Part shown: positions 16,264 through 25,012 of the stretch, piece by piece | How positions within the stretch are numbered: the first letter of the stretch is position 1 | Layout: each line of letters opens with the position of its first letter | Origin: Candidatus Odyssella sp. | GTDB lineage: Bacteria; Pseudomonadota; Alphaproteobacteria; Bin65 | Length of the DNA: 39,837 nucleotides | NCBI GenBank assembly: GCA_016792765.1 | Contig: JAEULD010000271.1 | Span: 1 to 39,837 of the forward strand | Direction: 5' to 3' | Made by a program: the position numbers and the translations under genes | The notes under the pieces: generated by a model | Database searches by the model: none | Told to the model about the DNA's origin: nothing | Seen by the model: only the letters and a program-made list of their open reading frames with translations

Positions 16264-17199
16264 ATGGGCATCGTCGTCAGGCCGCTCGCCGCGGCGGATC
16301 TGCCGGCCGCCGCGCGCATCAACCGCGCCGCGTTCAGCAAGTTCTTCGGCATCCCCGATCCGGCGAAGTTCCGCGTCGGTGCCGACGTGATCGGCCCGCG
16401 CTGGCGGCTCTGGCCCGAGGCCGGGGTGGCGCTCGATCTCGACGGCAAGCTCGCCGCGGCGGGCCTCATGATCCGCTGGGGCAGCATCGCCATCCTCGGC
16501 CCGGTCGTGGTGGCGCCCGAGCACTGGAGCAAGGGGCTCGCGCGCACGCTCATGCCGGCGCTCGTCGAGCAGGCAGCGCGCGGCGAATTCGCGTTCACCG
16601 GCCTCGTCACGCATCCGCAGAGCCCGAAGCACGTGCGGCTTTACGAGAGCTTCGGCTTCCGCATGCAGCGCATCACGGCCGTGATGGCCAAGCCGGCGGC
16701 GCCGGTGCCGGCCGCCGCGCGGCTGTTCTCGCGCCTGCCGGAGGCCGAGCGCACGCAGGCTCTTGCCGCCATGCGCGAGCTGACCGACGGCCTCTTCCCC
16801 GGCCTCGACGTGACCGCCGAAGCCGCCGATCTCGCCGCGCACGGCCTCGGCGAGACGCTGCTGATCGAGCGCGGCGGCCGGCTCGACGCGCTGGCACTGT
16901 GCCATTTCGGCCCCGGCTCGGAAGCGAGCGAGGGCCAGCTCTACGTGAAATTCGCGGCCGCGCGCGGGGGCAAGAACGCGCACCGCAGGTTTCAGCGGCT
17001 GCTGGCCGCCTGCGAAGCCCATGCGGCGCTCCGCGGCGCTGCGCAGATCGTGGCCGGCACCAACACCGGGCGCGCCGAGGCCTACGAGATCATGCAGCGC
17101 GCCGGATTCCGCACCGTGATGAACGCCGTCGCGATGACACGCCCGGCCACGGACGGCTATAACCGGCCCGAGATCTTCGCCATCGACGACTGGCGCTGA
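16264..17199 (+). CDS. tandem GNAT family N-acetyltransferase
   Basis: A 311-residue protein with two GNAT-like halves. The first (about 1-150) has the start [21 protein letters not shown], the acetyl-CoA loop region [16 protein letters not shown] and the final YESFGFRM. The second (about 165-300) ends with [14 protein letters not shown], the usual last helix and strand of a GNAT domain, but its CoA loop is degenerate. Such proteins transfer an acyl group from acyl-CoA to an amine; the acceptor is unknown. The gene starts one base after the bicupin stop, so the two are almost certainly co-translated. Confidence 0.75.
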   Translation: MGIVVRPLAAADLPAAARINRAAFSKFFGIPDPAKFRVGADVIGPRWRLWPEAGVALDLDGKLAAAGLMIRWGSIAILGPVVVAPEHWSKGLARTLMPALVEQAARGEFAFTGLVTHPQSPKHVRLYESFGFRMQRITAVMAKPAAPVPAAARLFSRLPEAERTQALAAMRELTDGLFPGLDVTAEAADLAAHGLGETLLIERGGRLDALALCHFGPGSEASEGQLYVKFAAARGGKNAHRRFQRLLAACEAHAALRGAAQIVAGTNTGRAEAYEIMQRAGFRTVMNAVAMTRPATDGYNRPEIFAIDDWR

Positions 17200-17234
17200 C
17201 GCGACGCGCCGGCATCACAGAGGGAGAGAACGGC

Positions 17235-17996
17235 ATGGCCGCGGCGGAAAAGGTTGCCCTCATCACGGGCGCGGGTACGGGCATCGGGCGCGCGGCGGCG
17301 CTGGCGCTCGCCAGGAACGGCTATTCGCTGGTTCTCTCGGGGCGGCGCGCAGAGCCGCTGGCCGCGGTCGAGACGGAAGCGAAAGCCGCCGGCGCGCCGC
17401 GCGTGCTCGTCGTTCAGGCCGACGTCGGCAACGAAGCGCAGGTGCGCGCGATGTTCGCCAAGACGAAGGAGACGTTCGGGCGCCTCGACGTGCTGTTCAA
17501 CAATGCCGGCATCGGCGCGCCCGCGGTGCCGATGGAAGAGCTGCCCTTCGCGACCTGGAAGGCCGTGCTCGACACCAACATGACCGGCACGTTCCTTTGC
17601 ACCCAGGAAGCGATCAAGATCATGAAGAGCCAGACGCCGCGCGGCGGGCGGATCATCAACAATGGCTCGATCTCGGCGCATACTCCGCGCCCGAATACGC
17701 TGCCCTACACCGCCACCAAGCACGCGATGACGGGCTTCACCAAGTCGACGGCCCTCGACGGCCGCAAATACGACATCGCGTGCGGCCAGATCGACATCGG
17801 CAACGCCGAGACGCCGATGGCCGCGCGCATGAAGGACGGCGTGCCCCAGCCCAACGGCCAGATCATGCCCGAGCCGTTGATGGACGTCTCGCACGTGGGC
17901 AGCGCCGTGGCCTACATGGCGAGCCTGCCGCTCGACGCCAACGTGCTCACGCTCACGATCAAGGCGACGAAGATGCCGTTCGAAGGGCGCGGCTGA
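17235..17996 (+). CDS. SDR family NAD(P)-dependent oxidoreductase
   Basis: A 253-residue classical short-chain dehydrogenase. It shows the dinucleotide motif TGAGTGIG (11-18), NNAG (89-92), an active-site serine in NGSISAH (Ser145 or Ser147), and Tyr158/Lys162 in YTATK. A GGGAGAG ribosome site lies upstream. It would oxidise or reduce an alcohol/carbonyl in the same pathway as the bicupin, with which it probably forms an operon (35-base gap to the GNAT gene). It converges with gntR at four bases, so no separate terminator fits between them. Confidence 0.87.
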   Translation: MAAAEKVALITGAGTGIGRAAALALARNGYSLVLSGRRAEPLAAVETEAKAAGAPRVLVVQADVGNEAQVRAMFAKTKETFGRLDVLFNNAGIGAPAVPMEELPFATWKAVLDTNMTGTFLCTQEAIKIMKSQTPRGGRIINNGSISAHTPRPNTLPYTATKHAMTGFTKSTALDGRKYDIACGQIDIGNAETPMAARMKDGVPQPNGQIMPEPLMDVSHVGSAVAYMASLPLDANVLTLTIKATKMPFEGRG

Positions 17997-18000
17997 GGCG

Positions 18001-18777
18001 TTACGCCGCCCGCCGCGCCGCCGCCGGCCGCGCACGCACGCGCCCGGCCGCGCGCGCCAGCGTTTCCGCGCCCTTGGCCCCGTAGATCGCGCGCACGAGA
18101 TCGGCCGTGTGCCGGATGTGCCGGTGGATCAGCGCCACGGCGCGCTCCGCGTCGCGCGCGAGCGCCGCGTCCATCAGCGCGCGGTGCTCGCCGCGATCGT
18201 CGCGCGGCACCTTGCTGTAGGCGATGACCAGGCGCCGGTAGCGGTTGGTCTGGTCGAACAGCTGCGCGCGGAGCTGCATCAGGCGCGCCGACCCGCACGC
18301 CGCCGCCATCGCCTGGTGATACGCGGTGTGCCGACGTTCCCATTCGTCGGACAGGCGCGGCACCCGGCCCGGCAGCTCCGAGTCGACGCGCGAGAGATGG
18401 TGGAACGAGGCGACGATCGCCGCCTCCCAGCCGTCGTCGCCGCGCTCGATCGACCAGCGCAGCGCCAGGCCTTCGATCTCGCAGCGCAAATCGGTGATCT
18501 CGTCGAGATCGTCGAGCGACACGGGCGCCACGCGGAAGCCGCGGCGATCGACGCCGACGACGAGGCCCTCCACGGCGAGCCGCGAGAGCGCCTCGCGCAG
18601 CGGGCTGATGCCGACCGCGTAGTGCGCGCGCAGCGCCTCGAAGCGCAGTCTGGCGCCCGGCGACCAGCGGCATTCGAGGATGTCGCGCCGCAGGTGCTCG
18701 AGCACTGCGCCCGACAGCGTCGGCGCGGCGGCGGGGGCGAGCGCGGCGCGCGGCTGGCGCGCGGAAGGCGGCGGCAT
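18001..18777 (-). CDS. GntR family transcriptional regulator, FCD type
   Basis: A 258-residue regulator. The N-terminal winged helix-turn-helix (about 22-85) contains GARLRFEALRAHYAVGISPLREA in two adjoining helices, and an FCD ligand domain follows (EIEGLALRW, then YHQAMAAACGS, GEHRALMDA and LIHRHIRH, which supply the usual histidine ligands). FCD regulators normally bind small carboxylates and leave DNA. The gene is divergent from the TRAP operon across a 208-bp gap holding two TTCGAA-centred sites. The same paired sites recur at 27206-27239, so it probably controls that region too. Binding is inference from position. Confidence 0.87.
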   Translation of the reverse strand: MPPPSARQPRAALAPAAAPTLSGAVLEHLRRDILECRWSPGARLRFEALRAHYAVGISPLREALSRLAVEGLVVGVDRRGFRVAPVSLDDLDEITDLRCEIEGLALRWSIERGDDGWEAAIVASFHHLSRVDSELPGRVPRLSDEWERRHTAYHQAMAAACGSARLMQLRAQLFDQTNRYRRLVIAYSKVPRDDRGEHRALMDAALARDAERAVALIHRHIRHTADLVRAIYGAKGAETLARAAGRVRARPAAARRAA

Positions 18778-18816
18778 GAAGCGGCTCTATCGCCGGAGGA
18801 ATGTCTGCGGCGACCC

Positions 18817-18844
18817 ACAATAGCGGCCGATGCCGTTGCGGCAA
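18817..18844 (-). promoter_or_regulatory. candidate promoter of the leftward gntR gene
   Basis: On the minus strand TTGCCG (18844 to 18839), 16 bases and TATTGT (18822 to 18817) give a moderate sigma70 match. The -35 lies next to the degenerate operator at 18847-18863, which would allow autoregulation. Confidence 0.35.
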
Positions 18845-18846
18845 CC

Positions 18847-18863
18847 GGAAATTCGAAAACTCC
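18847..18863. promoter_or_regulatory. degenerate TTCGAA-centred operator half of a pair
   Basis: GGAAATTCGAAAACTCC resembles GGATTTTCGAAAATCC with a weaker left arm. Its centre is exactly 19 bp from the centre of the perfect palindrome that follows. The same spacing is seen at 27206-27239. Confidence 0.45.
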
Positions 18864-18866
18864 GGA

Positions 18867-18880
18867 GATTTTCGAAAATC
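18867..18880. promoter_or_regulatory. perfect palindromic operator upstream of dctP
   Basis: GATTTTCGAAAATC is a perfect 14-base palindrome, four bases before the TTGACG -35 of the dctP promoter. A nearly identical, longer palindrome occurs once more in the window, at 27205-27222. FCD-type GntR proteins often bind short palindromes of this size; assignment to the adjacent gntR is inference. Confidence 0.6.
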
Positions 18881-18884
18881 CATG

Positions 18885-18913
18885 TTGACGCCCCGGTGAC
18901 TCTGCGATTTGCT
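18885..18913 (+). promoter_or_regulatory. candidate promoter of the TRAP operon
   Basis: TTGACG (18885-18890), 17 bases and TTTGCT (18908-18913). The -10 is weak on its own, but the same arrangement (TTGACG, 17 bases, TTTGGT) follows the matching operator pair in front of the orphan binding protein at 27204-27176, which supports it. Expected leader is about 65 bases. Confidence 0.45.
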
Positions 18914-18985
18914 CGCGCCCGAAAACACCGCTCCGCGACGGTGACGCGCCGCGCGAGCGCAGAATGGACAGGGAGGATTCGTACA

Positions 18986-20050
18986 ATGCTGGGCAGAATC
19001 GCATGGCTTGCCGGCGCCGCCGCGCTCCTCGCAACGGCCGCCTCGGCGCAGGACAAGATCAACCTCACGATCGCCGCCGGCCAGGCGCCGCGCGCGCTGA
19101 AGCCGCTTCAGCTCGTCACCGACGTGTTCATCCCCGAGGTGAACAAGGGCATCAAGGAGGCCGGGCTCAAGGTCGAGATCGTCTGGAAGGAGGCCTATGC
19201 CGGCTCGCTGCTGAAGCCGACCCGCGTGCTGGAAGGCGTTCGCGACGGCATCGCCGAAGTGGGCTTCGAGCCCACCATCTTCCATCCCGACAAGCTGCCG
19301 CTCGAGAACATCACCTTCGTCGTGCCGTTCGTGACCAATGACGTGTCCATGGTCAGCAAGGCCATGAACAAGATGCACGCGACGTTCCCCGAATACACGG
19401 CGCAGTACGAGAAGTTCAACACGGTGCGCCTCGGCGGCAACAGCTACGATTCCTACGAGGTCGTCTCCACCTTCCCGGTGCGCAAGGTCGACGACGTCAA
19501 GGGCAAGAAGATCGGCACGGCCGGCGCCGCCCTCGCCTGGATCCGCGGCACCGGCGCGGTGCCGGTGCAGAGCAACATGATGGAGTACTACAACTCCACC
19601 AAAACCGGCGTGTTCGAGGCTTTCATCATCTTCCCGTCGGCGCATCCGGGCATGAAGTATCCCGAGGTGGCGCCCTACACGACCAAGGTGGGCTTCGGCG
19701 CGCAGTATGCGGCAGCGCTGATCGTCAATCGCGGCGTGTTCGCCAAGTTCCCGCCGGCGCTGCAGAAGATCTTCCGCGACGCGGGCCAGAAATGGGGCGA
19801 GGAGGCCGACAAGGCGATGCAGAACGCCGGCGAGGCGGGCCTGCAGTCGGTGGCCGGCTTCAAGGGCCAGGTGATCGAATTCCCGCGCGAAGAACAGGTG
19901 AAGTGGGCGAAGATGATGCCCAACATCGCGAAGGAATGGGCGCAGAAGCTCGACGGCCAGGGTCTGCCGGGCACCAAGGCGCTCGCCGCCTACATGGACG
20001 AGATGCGGCGCCTCGGCGCCAAGCCGGCGCGGGACTGGGACAAGGAGTGA
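18986..20050 (+). CDS. dctP: TRAP transporter solute-binding protein (DctP family)
   Basis: A 354-residue periplasmic binding protein. A signal peptide (MLGRIAWLAGAAALLATAASA, cleaved before QDK) precedes a DctP-type fold with VWKEAYAGSLLKPTRVLEGV, PLENITFVVPFVTN, KKIGTAGAALAW and a late TKTGVFEAFI segment. It captures an organic acid and hands it to the DctQM membrane complex, driven by the sodium or proton gradient. I chose the ATG at 18986, which has a GGGAGG ribosome site; an upstream in-frame start would put the operators inside the coding region. It begins the operon dctP-dctQ-dctM-hydrolase-hydrolase-SDR-M24. The ligand cannot be read. Confidence 0.9.
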   Translation: MLGRIAWLAGAAALLATAASAQDKINLTIAAGQAPRALKPLQLVTDVFIPEVNKGIKEAGLKVEIVWKEAYAGSLLKPTRVLEGVRDGIAEVGFEPTIFHPDKLPLENITFVVPFVTNDVSMVSKAMNKMHATFPEYTAQYEKFNTVRLGGNSYDSYEVVSTFPVRKVDDVKGKKIGTAGAALAWIRGTGAVPVQSNMMEYYNSTKTGVFEAFIIFPSAHPGMKYPEVAPYTTKVGFGAQYAAALIVNRGVFAKFPPALQKIFRDAGQKWGEEADKAMQNAGEAGLQSVAGFKGQVIEFPREEQVKWAKMMPNIAKEWAQKLDGQGLPGTKALAAYMDEMRRLGAKPARDWDKE

Positions 20051-20076
20051 CCGCCCGGCGCGCATCGTGATCGAGG

Positions 20077-20102
20077 CGGGCCCGGCCGCATCGCCGGGCC
20101 CG
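20077..20102 (+). terminator. intra-operon hairpin between dctP and dctQ
   Basis: CGGGCCCGGC and GCCGGGCCCG form a perfect 10-bp stem around the loop CGCATC, 26 bases after the dctP stop. There is no T-run. A strong hairpin behind the binding-protein gene commonly stabilises its mRNA or partly stops transcription, giving more binding protein than permease. Confidence 0.5.
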
Positions 20103-20175
20103 TGAGGGGCAGGACGAACGTGCAGCGCAAATCGAAGTCCGGGCCGCGCGCGCGGCCGCAAGCGGAGCCGCGCCG

Positions 20176-20715
20176 GTGAGCGGCGGGTCCCCGGCCGACC
20201 CGCCGCCCCCGACGCCGCAGTCGTGGTTCGGCAGGATCACGGTCGCGCTGAACGCGGTCGGTACGGTTCTGATCCTCGTCATGGCCGTGGCCGTCAACGC
20301 CGACATCTTCGGGCGCGAAGCGTTCAACCGCCCGGTGCCCGGCGTCACCGAGTTTCTCGGGCTGTCGATCGTCGCCGTCGTCTTCCTGCAGATGGCCAAC
20401 ACGCTGCGCGAGGACCGGCACGTCTCGAACGATCTCGTGCTGGCGGCGGTCGCGAAGCGCCGGCCGCGCGTTGCCGCGTTCTTCTACGGCATCTTCCACC
20501 TCGTCGGCGCGACGCTGATGGGCTTCATCGTCTTCTACGTGTTTCCGATTTTCCGCGAGAACTACGAAGGCGGCTACTACAAGGGCACCGGAGGCGTGGT
20601 CGAGATTCCGGTCTGGCCGTTCATGCTCGTGGTGCTGATCGGCGGAATCGCCACGGTCGGACAGTACCTGATCCTGGCGGTCCAGCAGTTCCGCCGCGCG
20701 GCGGCGAAGGGCTGA
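20176..20715 (+). CDS. dctQ: TRAP transporter small permease subunit (DctQ family)
   Basis: A 179-residue membrane protein with four predicted spans (around residues 20-42, 58-75, 100-125 and 145-168) and the DctQ pattern NADIFGREAFNRPVPGVTEF followed by the TLREDRHVSND segment. The start is GTG at 20176, with GGAG eight bases upstream; no ATG fits the family N-terminus. It joins DctM in the inner membrane. The stop is four bases before the dctM ATG. The proline-rich start (DPPPPTPQ) is cytoplasmic. Confidence 0.85.
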   Translation: MSGGSPADPPPPTPQSWFGRITVALNAVGTVLILVMAVAVNADIFGREAFNRPVPGVTEFLGLSIVAVVFLQMANTLREDRHVSNDLVLAAVAKRRPRVAAFFYGIFHLVGATLMGFIVFYVFPIFRENYEGGYYKGTGGVVEIPVWPFMLVVLIGGIATVGQYLILAVQQFRRAAAKG

Positions 20716-20719
20716 CGCG

Positions 20720-22063
20720 ATGAGCGACATCGCGATCGGCGCGGTCTGCATGATCGCGAGCGTGTTCCTCATCCAGACCGGGATGCACATCGGCGTGGCG
20801 CTGATGGCGCTGTCGTTCGCCGGCGTGTGGGCGATCAAGGGCATCGCCGTCGCCGGCAAGCTGCTCGCCAGCTCCGCCTCCACCTCGATCGCGTCCGAGG
20901 TTTACGGCGTCATCCCGCTGTTCGTGATCATGGGCCTGTTCGTGTCCGCGACCAACATGGGCCGCGACACCTTCGACGTGGCGGCGCTGCTGATGCGCCG
21001 CATCCGCGGCGGGCTCGGGATCGCCACCGTCGCGGCCAACGCCGTGTTCGCGGCCTGCACCGGCACGTCGATCGCCTCGGCCTCGGTGTTCACGAAGGTG
21101 GCGGTACCCGAAATGGTCCGTCACGGCCACGGCTGGGGCTTCTCGGTCGGCGTGGTGGCGGGCAGCTCGGTCCTCGGCATGCTGATCCCGCCGAGCCTCT
21201 TGATGATCATCTTCGGCGTCATCGCCAACACCTCGATCGGCGATCTCTTCATGTCGGGCGTGCTGCCCGGCATCCTGCTGGCGCTCGCCTTCTCGATCAC
21301 GATCCTGCTGCTCGGCTTCCTGCGCGAGCGGTTCGTGTTCGCGGCAGGCCACGTACGCGGCGAGTATCGCGGTCCGCTCGAGGATGCGCCGATCCACGTC
21401 GTCTTCCTGAAGTTCCTGCCGATCTGCATCCTGATCGCGTCGGTGCTCGGCGGCATCTACGGCGGCTTCTTCACGCCGACCGAGGCGGGCGGCGCCGGCG
21501 CGCTTGCGGCCTTCCTCATCGGCGTCGCCCGCCGCGAGATCAGCCTCGCCAAACTCTGGGAGGTGACGCTCGAGACCGGGCGCGTCACCGCCGCAATCTG
21601 CTTCCTGCTGATGGCCGCGCAGCTCTATTCGCAGATGCTGGCGATGTCGGGCCTGCCTTATGCGGTCGGCCAATGGCTGCAGACGGCGCAGCTCACCTTC
21701 CCCGTCGTGCTGGTGGGCTATCTCGTCGTCATCATCCTGATGGGCTGTTTCCTCGACTCGCTCTCGATCATGCTGATCCTGCTGCCGTTCGTGCTGCCGG
21801 TGATCGAGGGCTTCGGGACCAACCTGGTCTGGTTCGGCCTCATCACGATCGTCGCGATCGAGATCGGCCTGCTGACGCCGCCGCTCGGCGTTTCGGTCTT
21901 CGTGGTCAAGGCCAATCTCGGCGATGCGCCCATCTCCACCTGGCGCATCTTCATGGGCACGATGCCGATGACGATCACGATGGCGCTGACGCTGATCGTA
22001 CTGACGCTGTTTCCGTGGTTCTCGCTCGTGCTGATCGGCAAGGGCGGCTGGACCTGGTGGTGA
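20720..22063 (+). CDS. dctM: TRAP transporter large permease subunit (DctM family)
   Basis: A 447-residue protein of about 12 membrane spans, the channel-forming subunit of the TRAP importer. Family blocks are VIPLFVIMGLFVSATN, TGTSIASASVFTKVAVPEM, GVVAGSSVLGMLIPPS and FLDSLSIMLILLPFVLPV, plus GLLTPPLGVSVFVVKA near the end. Length is normal (425-450). It lies four bases after dctQ and 44 bases before the first hydrolase. The operon therefore encodes a complete three-part importer. Confidence 0.92.
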   Translation: MSDIAIGAVCMIASVFLIQTGMHIGVALMALSFAGVWAIKGIAVAGKLLASSASTSIASEVYGVIPLFVIMGLFVSATNMGRDTFDVAALLMRRIRGGLGIATVAANAVFAACTGTSIASASVFTKVAVPEMVRHGHGWGFSVGVVAGSSVLGMLIPPSLLMIIFGVIANTSIGDLFMSGVLPGILLALAFSITILLLGFLRERFVFAAGHVRGEYRGPLEDAPIHVVFLKFLPICILIASVLGGIYGGFFTPTEAGGAGALAAFLIGVARREISLAKLWEVTLETGRVTAAICFLLMAAQLYSQMLAMSGLPYAVGQWLQTAQLTFPVVLVGYLVVIILMGCFLDSLSIMLILLPFVLPVIEGFGTNLVWFGLITIVAIEIGLLTPPLGVSVFVVKANLGDAPISTWRIFMGTMPMTITMALTLIVLTLFPWFSLVLIGKGGWTWW

Positions 22064-22107
22064 GGCGTGCCGGAGCGCGCCGTGCATTCGAGAGGGAGCG
22101 ATCGACG

Positions 22108-23355
22108 ATGATGAGGGCGAAGACCGAGCGGATGGTGAAGCGCTGGGGCGAGCAGCGCTGGGCGCTGGATTCGATCATCCAGGCCGTCGGCATGGAGTGG
22201 GACCAGCCGCGGCTCGGCTACACGATGTATCCGGCCGGGCCCGACGCGATCGCGGATTTCCGCACCGTCGGCCTGCGCGTCAAGAAATTCGCCGACATGC
22301 ACCGCGAGCTCGGCGCGGCCGGCCGGCGCCGTCAGGCCAAGGCCGAGGCGTTCGAGAAGCAGGGCCGCAAGGTGGCCGCGCGCGAGAGCTATTTCATCGC
22401 CGCGATGCTCTATTCGGCCGCGCGCTGGCCGATCTTCGAGAACAATCGCGTCTCGATCGACTACAACACGCGCATGGTGCACTGCTACGACAAGTTCGCG
22501 AAATATGCGCCGCACCCGGTCGAGCGCATCGAGATTCCGTTCGGCGGCAAGGGCAAGTTCCTTCCCGGCTATCTCCACCTGCCGCGCGAGCCCAAGCCGG
22601 GCGAGAAATTCCCCTGCGTGATCGGCATCGACGGCATGGACGGCTCGAAAGAGATCATGTGCTCGATGTACGGCGACAAGTTCCTGCAGCGCGGCATGGC
22701 CAATTTCATCTATGACGGGCCGGGCCAGGGCGAGTGCACGATCCACGACCTGCACGTCACCGAGAAGAACCACATGGACGCAGCGCTCGCCGTGTGGAAC
22801 CGCCTGATCCAGCATCCGCACATCGACCCCGAGCGCGTGACGATCTGGGGGATCAGCTTCGGCTCGTTCTTCGCGCTGCAGGCGGCCGCGGCGCTCGGCG
22901 CGCGAATCAAGGGCGCGGCCGTCACCTTCGTGAATCACGAGGCGGGCCTGCATTCGATCATGGATACCGCGGCGCCCTCGTTCAAGATGCGCTTCATGTA
23001 CATGGCCGGCTACGACGACGAGGCCAAGTTCGACAAATTCAAGAAGAAGTTCTCGACCGCGCCGCTGATTCCGAAGATCAAGTGCCCGGTGCTGATCCAG
23101 GGCGGCGGCGACGACGAGTTGTCGCCGATCGAATTCAGCGAGGAGCTGGCGGCGAAGCTGCAGGTGCCGAAGAAATTCGTGATCTACGAAGGCGAGCGCC
23201 ACGCGATCGGCGGCAACACCGCCTCCTATTTCGGCGAGAACTGGTTCACGATGCTGGCGGATTGGTGCCTCGACCGCGTCGAGGGCAAGGCGCCGCCCAA
23301 CGAGCGCGTCTACATCAACTCGCTCGGGCAGGCTGAGACCACGCCCTATCGGTGA
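22108..23355 (+). CDS. alpha/beta hydrolase, FrsA/DHPON-hydrolase-like
   Basis: A 415-residue protein: an N-terminal helical region of about 140 residues, then an alpha/beta hydrolase core. The nucleophile is Ser250 in GISFG; Asp335 or Asp336 (GGGDDELSP) and His365 (GERHAIGG) complete the triad. An N-terminal helical part plus a DGPGQGE motif near 203-209 is shared with 2,6-dihydroxypseudooxynicotine hydrolase and fungal polyketide C-C hydrolases, which cut a carbon-carbon bond beside a ketone. So either C-C or ester hydrolysis is plausible. A GAGGGAG site precedes ATGATG at 22108. It is the first enzyme gene after dctM. Confidence 0.82.
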   Translation: MMRAKTERMVKRWGEQRWALDSIIQAVGMEWDQPRLGYTMYPAGPDAIADFRTVGLRVKKFADMHRELGAAGRRRQAKAEAFEKQGRKVAARESYFIAAMLYSAARWPIFENNRVSIDYNTRMVHCYDKFAKYAPHPVERIEIPFGGKGKFLPGYLHLPREPKPGEKFPCVIGIDGMDGSKEIMCSMYGDKFLQRGMANFIYDGPGQGECTIHDLHVTEKNHMDAALAVWNRLIQHPHIDPERVTIWGISFGSFFALQAAAALGARIKGAAVTFVNHEAGLHSIMDTAAPSFKMRFMYMAGYDDEAKFDKFKKKFSTAPLIPKIKCPVLIQGGGDDELSPIEFSEELAAKLQVPKKFVIYEGERHAIGGNTASYFGENWFTMLADWCLDRVEGKAPPNERVYINSLGQAETTPYR

Positions 23356-23358
23356 GGG

Positions 23359-24183
23359 ATGCGGACCGAGCTCGTCACCATCCCGACCGACACGCTGCCG
23401 CTCGACGGCGCCTTCCATCGCCCCGACGGCGCGGCAACGGCCGGCGCCGTGCTGCTGATGCACGGCAACACCATGAACTTCTACATGGGCGCGCCGCGCT
23501 TCCTGCCGCCGGCCTTGACGGCGCTCGGCTATGCGTGCCTGGCGTTCAACCGCCGCGGCCACGACATCCTCGGCATCCGCGACAGCCGCGCGGCGGAGGG
23601 CGCCGCGTTCCAGCTGACGCGCGAGGCGATCGCCGACAACGTCCACGCCGCCCGGTGGCTGGCGGAGCGCGGGTTTCCCGATCCCGTGCTCGCCGGCCAC
23701 AGCAATGGCGGCATGCTGGCCGTTCGCCATGCGGCGGATCACCGCGGCACGCCGGCGCTGATCCTGCTCTCCGCGCATGCGGGCGGGCGCGGCGTGATCC
23801 CCAATGCGTGCAAGGTCGGGCTCCTCGCCGGCGACCGGCTCGCGGAGATCACGGCGCAGGCGCAGGCGCTGGTGGCCGCGGGGCGCGGCCGCGAGCTGAT
23901 CCTGATGCCCGGCTGGTGGTACGTGGCCAGCGCCGAGAGCTTCCTCGATCTGCTCACCGAACTTCCGGACATCCTGGAGCTGGCGCCCCGGATCCGCTGC
24001 CCGGTGCTCTATCTTCGCGGCGACAGGGAGCCCAGGCAGATCTATCCGGCCGAAGACTTCAAGGCACGCGCGGGCGGGCGATGCGACGTGCGCATCGTCG
24101 CCGACTGCGATCATTTCTACGTCGGGCGCGAGGCGGAAACCGCCGCCATCGTGGCCGGCTGGCTCGAATCGATGCGGGCGTGA
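23359..24183 (+). CDS. alpha/beta hydrolase
   Basis: A 274-residue single-domain alpha/beta hydrolase. The HGN oxyanion loop (35-37), Ser115 in GHSNGG, Asp222 in RGDREP and His252 in DCDHFYVG form the catalytic set. The cap region between 140 and 210 is small. It starts three bases after the previous hydrolase stop and ends 18 bases before the SDR-fold gene, so it is part of the TRAP operon. It probably hydrolyses an ester, thioester or a C-C bond in the product of the upstream enzyme; nothing narrows this further. Confidence 0.82.
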   Translation: MRTELVTIPTDTLPLDGAFHRPDGAATAGAVLLMHGNTMNFYMGAPRFLPPALTALGYACLAFNRRGHDILGIRDSRAAEGAAFQLTREAIADNVHAARWLAERGFPDPVLAGHSNGGMLAVRHAADHRGTPALILLSAHAGGRGVIPNACKVGLLAGDRLAEITAQAQALVAAGRGRELILMPGWWYVASAESFLDLLTELPDILELAPRIRCPVLYLRGDREPRQIYPAEDFKARAGGRCDVRIVADCDHFYVGREAETAAIVAGWLESMRA

Positions 24184-24201
24184 CGCCCGGAGGGAGATGG
24201 G

Positions 24202-25008
24202 ATGGAACTCGGACTCAAGGGACGCACCGCCGTCATCACCGGCGGCAGCAAGGGGATCGGCCTCGGCATCGCGCGCGGCCTCGCGGCCGAGGGCGTCAAG
24301 GTCGTGCTGCTCGCGCGCAACGAGGACGATCTGGCGAAGGCGGCCGACGCGCTGCGCGAATACCGGGTGCCGGTCCTCGCGATCCCCACCGACATTTCCA
24401 AGACCGAGTCGGTGCGCGAGGCGGCCAAGGCCGTCGGCGCGCACAGGGATTTCGGCACGGTGAACATCCTCGTCAACAATGCCGGCAGCGCGATCCGCCG
24501 CATCGAGCGGCAGATCCTGTGGGACGACGCCGACTGGCTCGGCGACGCGCAGGTGAAGATCATCGGCACGCTCCGCGTCGTGCGCGAGTTCCTTCCGCTG
24601 CTCGCGACCGACGGCACCGGCCGCATCGTCAACGTGACCGGCGTCGCCGGCACGACCACCTGGGGCCCGGCGCTGACCCACGGCTTCAACAACGCCGCGA
24701 TCAACCACGCGACCGGCTACCTCGCGCAGGACCTCGCCGCCGCCAACATCACGGTCAACGCCGTCATTCCCGGCCTCATCTCGACCGAATGGCGCCAGAT
24801 GTGGGCCGACAACATGGGCAAGCAGCAGGGCAAGACGCGCCAGCAGTTCCTCGACGATTACTGCAAGAAGCAGGGCATCCTGGCCGGGCGCTGGGGCAGC
24901 GTCGAAGAGGTGGCCGATTCCGTCGTTTTCCTCGCCTCCGACCGCGCGCGCTACATCAACGGCGCGAAGCTCGCGGTCGACGGCGGCATCACGCTGAACC
25001 CGCGCTGA
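24202..25008 (+). CDS. SDR-fold protein lacking the Ser-Tyr-Lys catalytic residues
   Basis: A 268-residue SDR-fold protein. The cofactor motif TGGSKGIG (13-20) and NNAG (92-95) are intact, and the ending (ARYINGAKLAVDGG) is normal for the classical family. At the active site, aligned with the usual pattern, Ser is Gly147 (VNVTGVAG), Tyr is His160 and Lys is Asn164 (THGFNNAAINH). All three catalytic positions are therefore replaced while the spacing is unchanged. It may bind NAD(P) and act as a different oxidoreductase, a lyase or a non-catalytic partner. It sits in the TRAP operon, four bases before the M24-fold gene. Confidence 0.83.
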   Translation: MELGLKGRTAVITGGSKGIGLGIARGLAAEGVKVVLLARNEDDLAKAADALREYRVPVLAIPTDISKTESVREAAKAVGAHRDFGTVNILVNNAGSAIRRIERQILWDDADWLGDAQVKIIGTLRVVREFLPLLATDGTGRIVNVTGVAGTTTWGPALTHGFNNAAINHATGYLAQDLAAANITVNAVIPGLISTEWRQMWADNMGKQQGKTRQQFLDDYCKKQGILAGRWGSVEEVADSVVFLASDRARYINGAKLAVDGGITLNPR

Positions 25009-25012
25009 CGCC

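Noticed and set aside
18830..18985. Longer N-terminus for dctP, starting at 18830
   Set aside because: It would place both operators and the promoter in coding sequence and bury the signal peptide; the ATG at 18986 has a good ribosome site.
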